A DNA stretch of 64,000 bases from Macrobrachium rosenbergii (GCF_040412425.1 NC_089743.1:83141471-83205470), one strand, 5' to 3'; counted from the stretch's first letter, positions 11,951 to 25,435 are shown. Program-made: numbers and translations. The notes: generated by a model not told the origin, from the letters alone.

Positions 11951-14900
11951 TGCTGACAGTGATGGATCTATCTGGATCATAGCTTAGGCCGGGAGATCCT
12001 TGAGTGATGGTGTCAGACTCGTTCAGATCGTCATGATCATCCGAGTCTGTCATGTAAGATGGGTTGATCTGATACATATCTCTGAAGGTTTTAAAGCTGT
12101 AGTCTACCTGGTTGTCAGTCTTAGCAGGACTTGATTCCACACTACCCTTTGCAACGTCATCCTTTGTCTTGATGGATGACGCAGTCTGTACTTGATAAGT
12201 TTCATATGCTAGGTCAGACATATTGTCAATGGTGGTGGGAGGTGAAGCAGAATCTTCTCGAGATGGGGACCTCGAGCAGGACCTGGAGGGAGACATTTCA
12301 TCGGATCCTTGGACGCCCGAACTAGAAGCTGGTGAAGAACCAGGAATTGGTGATTCATCTCGCCTTATCCCAGCATCTGTATCCAAATTTTCATCTGTTC
12401 CCCCATTACTGTCATTAAAAGAGGCATCACTTCTAGCCCCACCATGTCGCCTTACAGTATGACGACCACGTTTCTGGTGAAGTCGCGGCCCCACAATTTC
12501 CTTTATTCTTGATCTGATGTCCTTTGAATCACCATCAACGGCACCAGTGGCACTGTCCTCAGGATTACTTCCCATTGTTTCATTGGTTTCAAAATCATGT
12601 GCTTCTACACCCATGGTCTTACCTTCATAACCTGTCGATGCATCTTGATCACTACCAAAGAGTGGTGGAACATACAGCGTGCCTTCTTCACAGGTCTGCT
12701 CTTCAGTTATATTCCCTCTACTCACATTCCTACCCTTATCACTAGGTCCACACATGCAAGGACCTTCGTAGATTATTTCCCCTGAGGTCAAAGGAGTATC
12801 TGAATCATCATCATTATCTTTCCCCATGTTAACTACCACAACACAACTTGTTCCCAAAGATGACGTTAATGGCTTTACTGTTAATTTGGGACGATCAGTT
12901 TGGCGCTGATACTCTGCGTCATCATAGGAATAAATATAATTTATATTTTGAGTACCAATAACACCCGGGAAATTCTCTACATAATCATAGGATCCCCCTA
13001 CCTTGTCAGTACATGAACTATCTTTGGCATCAAAGTACACTGGATTTTGGTCATCTGACGATGAATTTGAGCTATCAACAAACAACTCAGGCTCATTTCC
13101 ACTGTTATAACTACTATCACCTGGGTTATTAGAACTGCAACCTACAACCGCTCCCTCGTCTTTTCCCGAGCTATTAACTGCCGATTTGCCATTCTTCCCA
13201 TTCGCTTCTTCACTGGATTCACTATCTGGCACATATTCAGTGTGTACTTCAGATGGCACAGCTACCTCGCAAGATTTCACAACGTAAAAATCATCTTGCT
13301 CGGGTAAAATCTGTTTATCCGGAACGCCCTGTTCATTCTCAAATACAACGTATGAGGTTTTATTTGATAATTCAGTCACCACGGGATTTTGGAACATATT
13401 TTCACTACAAGGCCTCATCTCCGTCACTTGAGCCATTGCATCTGCAGGCCTCTTTTTCTCTCTACACAGACATCCTTTACAAAGACTTTCAGACTCATTA
13501 AACTCAACAGTTACAGAGGAACATGCTGTGCAAGGGGTTTCGGTCACTATTGTCGTTTCAGTTGAACACTTGCTGGCTGTTTGGAGGCTTGCCTCTGTGT
13601 AAGTCTCGGTGAGCAAATTAGAGGTTGCTTCAACCAGCTCAGATTCACAGAGTTCCTTTCCAAATGACAGAGGAAGGGCATCTCCATGCTGGGACTTGAA
13701 TTTCTCTCTTTTTTCCTTCCACGACTTTCCTCGAACTAATCTTGGCCTCTCTGGGTGTAGCAATTCAGTTTTTGATGCTTCTAATTTGCCATCACGTTTA
13801 TTCTTTTTGCCTTTTTTCTTCCCATTCTTTTTCTCTACAATCTTTTCTTTTTCTTTACTACTTTCAGAGTTTCCAAGCGGCGCTTCTACAATAATTTCTG
13901 GTGATGGAGAGGTACCTATCCTACACTGAGGACTAACTTCCAAATTTTCTGCTTTAAGATTACCACAAGATTCTTGTGTCTCGGTATCAGGTGCAAAATT
14001 TCCTCTTTCACTTTGGCTTTCATCTTCACTTTTAAGGCTTAGCGAGTCTCTACTCTCTGACATATCATTTTCACCCTTCGAAGATGTTCTTTCACTTAAG
14101 CTCAAGTCTACGGGCTCATTGTCACTTCCATCAGCAGTGCCAACACACTTATCTTCACCTATCACCAATTCTCCTTCAGACTCTGTTTCTGAACCATGTA
14201 TATTTTTTATCTTTGCTTCGTGGCACTCAAACCCTACAGACACACACGGAGAGCCTGGTTTATTCTCAGCCACCACCGACTCATTGTTTACGTGTGGTTC
14301 TTCAGGTTGGTCTGGCTTCTCTAATGGTCCTATAAATGGAGGGCTTTCTTGTTTGACATTTGATTCTTTATTTTTATATTTTTCAAACGATTCCTTAACA
14401 ATTTTGGGTATTTTTGAGGTGGTTACTTTAATACAAGGAGCAACCTCTCTATTTTCTTCATTATTTCCTTTATTATTAACACATTTATTATCTGGCTGCA
14501 CTTTCTCATTGTCTAACACTTCGGCAGTTATGGGGTGCTTTTCCGTTTCAAGTTCTACATCCTGCGACTCATTAAATGATGATTGAGGCTTTGACAATTC
14601 ACTCTCTCTCTCTTCTGACGTACATAACTCCGTTTTAGTTTCATTTTCTACCAAAGTTTCTTTAGATTCTAATTTACCCTCTACTTCTGATGGATTTTCA
14701 ACAACCGGTGAATCCATTGTCTTGGCATTTACATTCCCACCAAGCACTAATTCTGGAACACAATCATCCTCTCCCTTCATCACCGAGTGAAACGCTGCGT
14801 CAAGAACTTCATTTGTAATTATGTCACTATCATCTTCCTCGGCTAAACTTGGTTGGTCGGCCAAAGTGGCATCATCGTAAGTGGCATTCAGAAGACTTGG

Positions 14901-15949
14901 CACCTCACACACTTGATTAATCTGCTGTGCTTGCAGGTTCATTTTCTCTTGGCTATACTCATTGTCGATTGTATATATTTTCCCACTTTCATTGCTACCA
15001 CCACTTAGATCAGTTTCCCATTCATCATCATCATCTGCTTTGGTACTATCGATGTACGGTATCTTGTTCGTAGTACTGCTACTAATTTTATTGATCTTAA
15101 TCTGAGTAGCGGTTTTAATGGTACCAAGGCCACTAGTTTTTTTAAGATTGCTATCGCTAGTTGTTAATGCACCTTCTACCTCCGGGACTAAAATTTCTTT
15201 ACCAGAATTGCTATTTGGTACTGTGTTACTAACTCCACATACAACAGGAGTTTCTGCACTTGAAACTGGTATCTCTACACTATCTTCTGAGAAGTATCTG
15301 ACGTTTTGTTCATAATTTTTCAAGGTATCTTTACTTTTATCAACATTATCATAATCACTCCCATAATCATCATCATCTCCTCCAATGTCACCAAAATCCT
15401 CTAAGTCATTTAGACCAGGAGCATGCCTGGGCCCAGCTAAGAAGTCCACTTGACCACTTCCACTTGTCCTTACTGGACCTCCACCAGCTCCAAAGTCTGT
15501 AAATTCCTCACCAAAATCGCCAAACTCCTTTTCACAATCAATCACGTCATCATCATTTATTACATATTCCTCATCATCGCTTTTATGCCCACCACCGTCA
15601 TCGCTCAAGTCTTCCCAGCACTCGGCCACATCTTCGGACATGATTTCAGGGCCATCTCTGACATTTTTCGTGAGGTCGAAGGTCACCCTTAGGCCTTTGC
15701 CTGGCGGAGTCTTTGATGTTGCAGTTGGATCCTGGGGTTCCCTACTGACAGCAGATGCCAGTGAATGAGGGCCCTGCTGATGCTGCGGAATATTTTGGCG
15801 ACCTGACAACAGTATGGAGGGCCGAGGAATACGCGTGGGGTGTTGGGAGGCGGCAGCAGGAAAACTGGGATCACCTTGGCGTCTTGCTTCACGCATCTTT
15901 TCCTTCTTACTCTTGTCACGTTTGGGGGCCATCTCGGAGTAACCGATGC
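11951..15949 (-). CDS. Exon I: giant symmetric 3,999-nt exon, acidic disordered protein with own ATG
   Basis: The exon encodes 1,333 residues and is rich in Ser, Glu, Asp and Asn. It opens MAPKRDKSKKEKMREARRQG (ATG at 15932), then PRPS and RVTFDLTKNV, then WEDLSDDGGG. Long acidic-Ser runs follow. A lysine-rich patch near residue 700 (KKNGKKKGKKNKR) is followed by RPRLVRGKSWKEKREKF, and another basic patch (KRGRHTVRRHGG) lies near 1,160. A more constrained end contains YSFKTFRDMYQINPSYMTDS. If used as an internal exon it would begin at 15949 after TTCTTCATAAG, in phase 1, and end TCAGCA|GTAAGT, phase 1. If used as a first exon, the ATG has a favourable context (G at -3, G at +4), and an in-frame TAA lies 18 nt before it. 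No catalytic motif is seen. The ORF is certain; the exact 5' boundary is not. Confidence 0.9.
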
Positions 15950-16955
15950 CTTATGAAGAATAATCACTCCCTTTTGCTTTTCTCAAATGCAATGTCCCTC
16001 TACTCGTCCTAATTCAAGATCACAGTTTTCTGTAGCACTTACTCTACGTCTTCGTACGCATTGCATTATAATGGCATCTCGTAAGTGCTTCACTTTCTTC
16101 ACTTAGCACGTCTGCAATCCGTACTATTAGTCTACTTTTTTATAAAATAAAAAAAAATACATACGGTTAGACTAATGTTCTATAGGACAAATTGATAAGA
16201 ACAGAACAAAACATGTTAAACCTTATAAAGAATAAACAAAGCATATACAAAACCACCTTCAATTGCAACGTGGAGAAAATAGTATAGTATGGAGCACAAA
16301 CAGACAGAAAGGGCTAAAGGAGAGCTTTGTATATAAACAGAGACGTGTAGAATGTCGAGAAAAAATGTTTACGGTATGGAACAATTATTTAGAATACCAG
16401 TTCACCATCTTAAATACCGGTTTAATTTCATTAACAAATGTAGCCACGTTCTTTCCTTTACAGTACGCTGTCTAACTTCACTAATGGCTGGGTTACTGTT
16501 AGGCGCATGCAAGCAAATGATCGTAAATTAATGGAGCATTGCTCTGTCACGTTAAAAAATTTTTCCCAAAAAATGTTGTTGTTCATCTCATCTATACTGT
16601 ACATATGCGCATAAACATTACTTCCTAACTATGCCTAGAGCGTTTAGGCGTCGAAATTGGTGGGTGCGGTCTATCTACTGTAAATGGGAGAGACGAAAGA
16701 TGAAGTTTACAGGAGTATAAGACGCGAGGTGTGGGGGGACAAAGAGCGACAGGTGCCAGTGTCTTATAACATTATATGGGGATGGGAGGGGTGGAACTAA
16801 TGGTGAAACTAAGCAGACGAACAGTGTAAACCTATGGAGTTACGCTTACTCTCATTTAAGAGATAAAAGATTAATGGACATTATCTTGTGTTATCTAAAT
16901 CACCCCCTTTAAAAAAAAAGGGCATTATCTTGTGATATCTAAAACCATCCCCTTC

Positions 16956-16986
<31 letters not shown>

Positions 16987-17675
16987 AGGCCAAGGGTGAA
17001 AAATAAAACGATTTTATATTTTAGTGGACTGCTACACACTCGAACTCAAAATAGTTAACGGACCCAAGCAAAGGATTCACAGTTGAGCAACACCCAAACA
17101 AAGTAACACACGTCATCGGCCTCATCAGTACCGCAGCTGCGAGTTCTGGGATGAGGGTGAGCTCTGTGGTGGGAAAGGAAGAGTGGGGGGTAAACGAGTG
17201 GGGAGGGGCATGAAAACGCGGGCTTGAGCGTTCGAAGGGGCATGTCAAGATCATTCGAGATGAATGAAAGTATGAAGACCCTAAACTTCTTTGCCCGGGA
17301 CCCTATTGTATGAAAATGACTAGAAATTGAATTAACTTTTAAAAATAAGACTGCAGACGGCAAATCAATTCTCACAGAGATCAAAAGTACATGAAGGCGC
17401 TGACTGGTTTAAATCAGGATTTGATTTCACAATACACTATACCACTGTATCAAATGAGAAAAATTATCCGACTACTGGAAAAATAAGGGGAATCCACAGA
17501 CCATAAATTCATGACAAGTTTGGTTGGGCTACCAATCCAAGTCCAGCGTTTTAATCTAATTAAGATCCAAAACTGTAGGAACAGGAACCTGGTGTTAGCC
17601 AAGACGGCCTAAGATCGTGAAAAAAACAATAATCTATGTTAATTTCGCCTAGTGTTGGCAAGAACATCTACAAGC

Positions 17676-17676
<1 letters not shown>

Positions 17677-17713
<37 letters not shown>
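17677..17713 (+). repeat. (GA)n microsatellite
   Basis: Pure GA tract in the giant intron. Confidence 0.98.
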
Positions 17714-17716
<3 letters not shown>

Positions 17717-18104
17717 GCTCCTTCCACCAACTACAGCAAACAAATATAATTGTAGGCAATTTCGTATAAATGTTTGGAGAGTTTCTATTCGACTGTTGCA
17801 GATACTGACACAATAAAAAAAAAAACTCAGATGCCGACAAATATCACAGCGTAAGTCTTAAAGCAAGCTGTATGGCGCAACAACTGGGGGCACGTGGTAC
17901 AATAATACTAGGCTGCATGTGCATGATATCTCGAGGAAGTTCTCTTGCACCAGCCAGGTGTACAGTTTCATGCCTATTTGAGTCATTATCACCACTCATA
18001 CATATTCACAACACACTCCACAGGTTAACCGTTAACTCCGTTAATGCGTGTTAATGTACTGGCACTTTGATGACAATGCAGAAAAAATATCTTGGCTTAA
18101 TATG

Positions 18105-18178
18105 ACAAATACTATTCAGTTCTCCACAACACGCCACTGTCCAAATACTATCCAGTTCTTCACAACATGACACTGTCA
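18105..18178. repeat. 37-bp tandem duplication
   Basis: Two diverged copies share CAAATACTAT, CAGTTCT, CACAACA and CACTGTC. Confidence 0.75.
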
Positions 18179-20638
18179 AAGCGCTTGTGAGATTATCGAG
18201 TTTAATATTTGTCGGTACCGTACAACTAGTCACACTGTTAGTCTTACATTAATTGCGGCTTGGCGGCCATGAAACGTGATCACTAATAAATTAGAGAGAT
18301 AGAACGGTAACGTAGTAGATTCGTGAACTTTCACGCACGAGTAAGTGGTTCAGTCCTGGGTAAGAATGTTTTCACATCAAGAACACCACGCTTAGCACTG
18401 CCATCACGTGGCCCTTTGAGTGCCAAATGGCGGACCTGGGGGAGCAGCCTGGCCTACAACAGTCCCAGTCCTGATTGGGAACGAAGTTCCCCTGCAAGGG
18501 CTACATCCACGTCTCTCAAGTATTACCCCTGCCAAACACACTTCAGACTGGCACTAACAGTATGACTACTACGTTTAAAGTTTATCTTATCAATTAGAAA
18601 AAAAATAACAATTAAATCCCTTAACCACTTCAGATATCTCGTCGTATCACTCGAGGGATGACACATGATCATCTCCAAACAAAATATTACACTATCACAG
18701 ATATATCCCGCAATACAAACTGACAACATTTGTCTCTCTCGCCGGTTGTGCTCTAAACTTCACTGTTCTGGTCTAAGTCTCCCACTGAAGAGACTACCAA
18801 GCTGCCTACAAAGCAGTAAGGATTTCAAACGAGCGCGGGGTAGCCAGCCAGGACGAGCTGCCACACTATATTTAAAGCCGACTTCTTTACTCGTTTCTCA
18901 TTTCCCCCATCTTCGTTCGAAATTTCGATTACTTTAAGACAAGAGTGATAAAACAGAGCTAATAAACACTATCGAGTGATGAAGATAGCGTACTGAGTAT
19001 TTCAAGCTAATACAAGATGCTAAATACGAATTATGACGACAACATTTGAGAATAATCGCGCAGTTGGCATATTCGGTGATTCCACTCGCACACTACCCTT
19101 ACCACCATCCCCCTCCCCAACGTTCCCCATGAGCCCAACAATACCCACAATACCCCTACCTCCCCCACAATCCCCACCAAGCCACTTACGTCACCACACG
19201 TCTTGTCGGGGTGCCAACTGCTGACTTACCAACCTCATCCTCGGAACAAAATACTTAATATTCAAAATGCGAGTCCACGCAAGGCCACGGGCTCTGATCG
19301 TCGCAGGTTGGCTAACGCACTCAAGCAAAGGAACAAACGCCATCTACAATTACGCATGCATTTTCTCTGTTACGAAGGTTAAATATATCCTGGTTGCCTC
19401 CCGCTACTGTTTACCGGTAACTGGTCTATTTTTTACTCGCGGCTATCATTTGCTCTCAGTGACTTCGATGGAGGTCCGCAGCTGTACATACATTTACACT
19501 GGTATATACATTTACAGAAATGTGTAATGAAGATATTTACTTCTGCAGGACAGGGGAACATTCCACACGCACAAAAGCAAACCTGACGAATCGTTTCGAA
19601 CAGAAACTTTCACAAGGAGATGAAGTGCGAGTCGAGATGAGCGGCATGATGATTATGAGTGCCTTGTCAACATAGGGGGTGAGTCACTCACTTACACCAC
19701 CATCATCGTCATCTTCCTTCCTCGCTAAATGCTTTCTTGAAGAACAGAATATTTGAGGTGTTACTCAGCTGCGATGCCTTAAAAATTAAATGCCGCAAGT
19801 ATGAGCATGTCCAACAAATATACACTTATATAAAAATTGAATGAATAATTTGTTTTCCCTTCAAATAACCTGTTAAAAATATAACCTCACAATGCAAAAT
19901 TAATGATACAGAACAAAATATTTCCTCGCCAATCAATTTCGTAGGCGCAAGAAAATCCACGCTGACCAGTCTGAACTTGAAAATATCCCGTAAATTTCAG
20001 CAGGCGACACCACCGCATAGTCCCAACCCCAAGCAACCCGCACTCGCTCCCTTTTAGATCATCCCCCATTGACCAGTTCCACCAACCCGGACCATTTTTA
20101 CGTGGCACTGCATAAATCCACACAAGCGTTCGCGGTCACGTTCTGAAGGTGTGCCAACATTTAGTCACTGGTTGGAAATACGGTCGCGCCCCACTTACAG
20201 CTTCGTCGGCCGTCCCGGACATTCGTCGGATCCTACCGCCTGTGCCCATGTGAGAAAATAAAGAAAATACCTTTCATACTGATGATCGCCCATCCAGAAG
20301 TGTTTATTACATCAAAATGACATACGCACATGAAAAGGTAAAATATACAGACGTATATACACCCAACCAAAATACTCGGTTCTCGAGGTGACACGTTATC
20401 TACTGATGAAAAGCAAAACCAGTTCATTTTACGCACTAAACTTGCAAAGGCTTTATAAGACATTCCCGAAATGATTAAAACTAGCCTCTAGTTGTAAAAA
20501 GATGTTACCCGTTAATGTGGGCAAAAACGGTTATAATGAGACGTTCCCACACCAGCCAACACCGTGGTATTGTATTTAAGCAATCTCGCTGAAAATGCCA
20601 CCTAGCTAAAGCGATCCATGGAATTCTACCCGCCCCCT

Positions 20639-20703
<65 letters not shown>
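20639..20703. repeat. Compound (TC)n(TA)n(TG)n microsatellite
   Basis: Three dinucleotide blocks in succession. One of the few TC-oriented tracts. Confidence 0.97.
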
Positions 20704-20707
<4 letters not shown>

Positions 20708-21041
20708 TAAAAGGCAAGATGGTCTTGTTATCAGCTCTGAAACTGTTATAGGTCTTCTATGGATGTATTCTTGTTTAAATAAATATTATCATCGATAGAA
20801 AGCTATTTTTTACGAGAACATCGTAGAGACTATTTATAGTGGAGGCTGCTGTGATCTGCAAGGACGAAATGTTCCTGTATCGAGCGGTTATCACCAGGAT
20901 TATTCTTTCACTGCTTTGAAACGTACGTAAAGAAATTTTTAAATAGTCAGATCACAGTAAAACTTAAACAACTCACTTGGAAGTATTTGGTTAACTCTGG
21001 GGCACTCTCTAAAAACAGTGACAAAGTCAAATTACAATCTG

Positions 21042-21045
<4 letters not shown>

Positions 21046-21093
<48 letters not shown>

Positions 21094-21110
21094 GTATGTA
21101 TGTATATACA
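21046..21110. repeat. (TA)n / (TATG)n microsatellite
   Basis: TA repeats with TATG interruptions. Confidence 0.97.
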
Positions 21111-21380
21111 GTCCACACTTAAAAAAAAAAGAATTTATTTGCACGCCCTCATTTCCAATTACAAAAATTTTCATCCAACTGACCGACAGGGGATGCTAAT
21201 GAGGGAAGAGCGATAACTGGGCGATTACAAGGGTTATCGTTAGGGAAGTGAGGAAGAGGATGAGGGTACATGCCAGCATCAAGCGCGGGTACCATTAAGT
21301 AAATTAGTAAATCTTTCAAGCCTTGTCGTTGATGACATGGTTCATTACGAATACTCGAGATTAAAATCACAAATACTGTA

Positions 21381-22352
21381 CACATTTTCAGCATTGCACT
21401 CTCCAAGTTTACAGGCAACTTACATTTTCAGCATTGCACTCTCCAAGTTTACAGACAACTTACATTTTCAGCATGTACTCCCCAAGCTGTAAATTACAGA
21501 CAACTTACATTTTCAGCATTGCACTCTCCAAGTTTACAGACAACTTACATTTTCAGCATTGCACTTTCCACGTTTACAGACAACTTACATTTTCAGCATT
21601 GCACTCTCCAAGTTAGCAGACAACACATTTTCAGCATTGCACTCTCCATGTTTTACAGACAACTTACATTTTCAGCATGTACTCTCCACGCTGTAAATTA
21701 CAGAACTTACATTTTCAGCAAGCACTCTCCAAGTTTACAGACAACCTACATTTTCAGCATTGCACTTTCCACGTTTACAGACAACTTACATTTTCAGCAT
21801 TGCACTCTCCAAGTTAGCAGACAACTTACATTTTCAGCATTGCACTCTCCATGTTTTACAGACAACTTACATTTTCAGCATGTACTCTCCACGCTGTAAA
21901 TTACACACAACTTACATTTTCAGCATGCACTCTCCAAGTTTACAGACAACCTACATTTTCAGCATTGCACTCTCCACGTTTACAGACAACTTACACTGTC
22001 AGCATGTACTCTCCAAGCTGTAAATTACAGACAACTTACATTTTCAGCATGCACTCTCCAAGTTTACAGACAACTTACATTTTCAGCATTACACTCTCCA
22101 AGTTTATAGACAACTTACATTTTCAGCATTGCACTCTCCAAGTTTACAGACAACTTACATTTTCAGCATTGCACTCTCATGTTTACAGACAATTTACATT
22201 TTCAGCATTGCACTCTCCAAGTTTACAGACAACTTACATTTTTGGCACTGCACTCTCCATGTTTACAGACAACTTACATTTTCAGCATTGCACTCTCCAA
22301 GTTTACAGACAACTTACATCTTCAGCATGTACTCTCCAAATTGACAGACAAC
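21381..22352. repeat. 40-bp minisatellite, about 24 units, with higher-order structure
   Basis: The unit core is ACATTTTCAGCATTGCACTC followed by TCCAAGTTTACAGACAACTT (40 bp). A longer 45-bp variant has CATGTACTCTCC and GCTGTAAATTACAG. I count about 24 TTCAGCA starts. Variants are not randomly ordered: the block at about 21561-21700 recurs about 202 bp later at about 21762-21903, so a group of units was duplicated together. Because 40 is not a multiple of three, all frames cycle through the same peptide words and the long open frames across it are not genes. Confidence 0.95.
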
Positions 22353-22680
22353 TTCCATCTCAAACCTGTGCATTTTTAAGAGTAAACCGTAATATTACAA
22401 ACAACCTAATATCCTTTTCTAGGCCAGACCAGTTGAAAATACGGAGGATAAGGAAAGGATATAGCTTTACCACGAAGGTGATACAACCGCCTCTTAGAAG
22501 ATGGCAGGAAGGCCCATGGAAAACAGAAGCAGGAAAATTTAATGGTATCTAAGCAAGGTACCAATATTGTAGGATTAGAGTTAGCAATGTTAACTATGAT
22601 ACCTCCGAAAGTCAAGTGTGGAGCAACTTAAAACATCCAAAATACTTATAGAAATGAAAGGTTCAAATACATTGCCATAA

Positions 22681-22820
22681 AAAATTACACGACAATTGCA
22701 TGGCACAAGAAATAAGAAATATGTAGACTATGTAGACTAGACACTGTCTTGAAGAAATTACACGAATATTGCATGGTACAAGAAATAAGAAATATGTAGA
22801 CTATGTAGACACTCTTGAAG
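22681..22820. repeat. 70-bp tandem duplication
   Basis: Two adjacent copies (22681-22754 and 22755-22820) share AAATTACACGA, TTGCATGG, CAAGAAATAAGAAATATG and TAGACTATGTAGAC, and each ends CTTGAAG. Confidence 0.9.
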
Positions 22821-22917
22821 TCACTGAATCATATTTATGGCGTTTCCATTCAAATCAGGTCAACTTGATAACAAGTGTGATCAAGCGAAGAGGGAATAGA
22901 GGTGAAAAAAAAAAATG

Positions 22918-23560
22918 CTAAATATGGAGAGCTGAATTGTCAGATAAACCATGAATGCCACTGGGGACGGCGAAGGAACTCCATGTGCTGCCAACAACAA
23001 CAGATATAAAGAGCTTAGATAGGTTAAAAATAAGCTTCAAGACAAAAGGAGTCATGCCATATGTGGGTTTGGCTAACGGAGTATCATGCCAGACTGTCAA
23101 ATGCCTTATAAACATCAGCAGGCGACAAGAAATGACTCTCCAAAGTAACACAGAGATGATGCCCAAACAATGAGACAGCAAATAACCAACAGATCTCACC
23201 CTTCAGAATCACAGTAGTGATTCAAATGTAGTCAGATGAGTTATTTAAAGTTTCACATACTTTGTGATAGTTAGAGAAACTAAGTAGGCTTAACTTGCGT
23301 GTGTTTTCATGAGAACTGGTACATTAAAGAGACTGAACCAATGCGAGTTTTCAAAATAAATGATGAGGGCACAATTAATTGATTAGGTGAAAAAGACAGT
23401 AAAGCAGAGGATCCAGTTAACTCTCCCTAAGGAACCGTAAATAATTCGGTCAAGGATCTTAATAATTAAGCGCAGATGACGGCTTTGAGACAGGAGGTGC
23501 CAGTTCGTCACCAGATTCCTTATGAATCGTGCATATACGTGATCCGGCACAGGCGCTTTG
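22918..23560 (-). pseudogene. Decayed LINE reverse-transcriptase fragment
   Basis: On the minus strand a broken reading contains KAFD and VWHDTPLAK, then YGMTPFVLKLIFNLSKLF, then VVVGSTWSSFAVPSGIHG. These are in the order and spacing of LINE-type RT (AFD-x-W/SHD, a helix, then VV-G-x-SS-x-x-V-P-SG-x-x-G). Upstream broken pieces such as NWHLLSQ and IIKILDRIIYGSL fit the preceding RT region. Frameshifts and stops interrupt it, the catalytic YADD motif is not seen, and no ends are recognisable. Confidence 0.5.
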
Positions 23561-24110
23561 CCATTATTACAAAAATTCGAGAAATGTCAAGTCCTAACAC
23601 CAAACATTAATGGAGAGAGAATAGGACTAAAGAATCTATACTTTTCCTACCGATAACTTAGTTTACCCGACAGCCCAGAGTAGAGTGGAAATGTTATATT
23701 GCATATACATATATATGAACTGAGACACTTCAAATACCAAATTTCAGTAGCTCTCAAATGAAACAAAACAATCATGGTCGATATATATCCACCATACGTA
23801 TGTACATAAACAAACAAAGCTCATAATAATGTTACATTATGGGCCTCTTGGAAAACTTGATGAATGCAATGGTATGCATGGTTGTTTAATTTTACTAGGA
23901 TTCTTGGACTTTTCATTCTATTCATACTTACTGATTACAGATTTTCTATTATTTGATTTTTCTAGATTATTAAGCAAATACTGCCTTTTCCAAATTGTTA
24001 CTCTTTCGGTTATGAACATTGCAAGTGCACTATAAATACAATGCTTGTAATTTACATTTAAAGAATAACGTGATAAACTGCTAATATTTTCCCATTTCCC
24101 TAGAGAGTTC

Positions 24111-24112
<2 letters not shown>

Positions 24113-24141
<29 letters not shown>

Positions 24142-24144
24142 CTG

Positions 24145-24183
<39 letters not shown>

Positions 24184-24184
24184 T
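24113..24184. repeat. (TA)n microsatellite, two blocks around ACTGTA
   Basis: Two TA runs separated by a short non-repeat core. A (AAT)n tract follows at 24293-24338. Confidence 0.97.
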
Positions 24185-24299
24185 TATATACACACATACA
24201 CAAACGTGTGTACACGCGTGCTTCTGACTGCAAACCACGCTAAATGTGTAGCCTAATGTATCTACAATGCCCCGTCAAGTCTTACGAATGGTTAATAAT

Positions 24300-24340
<41 letters not shown>

Positions 24341-24776
24341 CCATTTTCCACGCCTCCCCTCTGTTCCTCATTCATAGTTTTACCGTCGTACAAAGCTATA
24401 TCCAAGATACCTCGCGTAGTAAATAACATAATTCACTCCCCTCTCACATACGGTCACGGGAACCCTCTCTCATCCCAGGATTGGACTCGGTTTTTGCCCT
24501 AGGGGCTTTTGCGTTATGGAACCCTACCCACATGATCCAACAACCAGCCCCCTGTGGTTAACTTCCGTCCACAGACTTTCCTGACGCCTCAAGAAATATC
24601 TTGAGTTTCCTACCGTGATATGTAACAAGACCGGATAGACAAACTAATGAAGGTACGCAGACATTTCAGTGATGATGTAAATGAATGGTAACATAAAATC
24701 TTTCTGGGGACAAAATCACCAAGATAATGGAGATAGAAAATCTGTCAGGGGCAAAATCAGCAAGCTTAACATTAAA

Positions 24777-24813
<37 letters not shown>

Positions 24814-25274
24814 GTACACATGGCAGATCATATCGTAATAAAATCCCCATGTTGTAGTAAAAAACTGCCCAACGTTAAAAGCACACCAAGGATACTAAGA
24901 CAATCTGATACTGTATATACAACAGAAGGCACTATAATAGAGCCTCTTAACTTCAACTAGAACGTTACACCAAATAAGGAACCAGGATTTAGTTTTCTTC
25001 TGAGGGAGAAGCGAGCCATTCCTCCACCCCAAAAGGAAAAACAAATAACTTTCTTGCTGAGAAGTAAATAGGCCTCACGAAGTAAACCTCTTCAAATAAC
25101 CTCCAGCTGAATAAACAATGACGGCACTGTCGGGACACCAAGTATCCCGAGTCCTCAAATAAATCACATCGTAAAAGTGGACGTTTATATTGAAAAATTG
25201 GCTATAAGTATCCAGCCGAAAAACAAGACAACAAAACTGTTGATGAGAAAATACACCAAGACCGAAGATCATCA

Positions 25275-25280
<6 letters not shown>

Positions 25281-25323
<43 letters not shown>

Positions 25324-25395
25324 TCATGATATATATATGTATATACACTATATATATATACCTATATATTCATATAATATACATGTATATATGAT
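25281..25395. repeat. TA-rich microsatellite
   Basis: Pure TA at 25281-25314, then imperfect TA repeats. Confidence 0.9.
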
Positions 25396-25435
25396 GGCAC
25401 TAACAAACACATGAACACTTTTTCCACAAAAATAA

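Noticed and set aside
14119..14586. 155-codon plus-strand frame inside exon I
   Set aside because: Antisense shadow of the strongly coding minus strand.
21381..22352. CRISPR array
   Set aside because: Units are contiguous without unique spacers, and the genome is eukaryotic.
21851..22552. 233-codon open frame on plus
   Set aside because: It is the 40-bp minisatellite read through its cycling frames; no coding flank or splice context.
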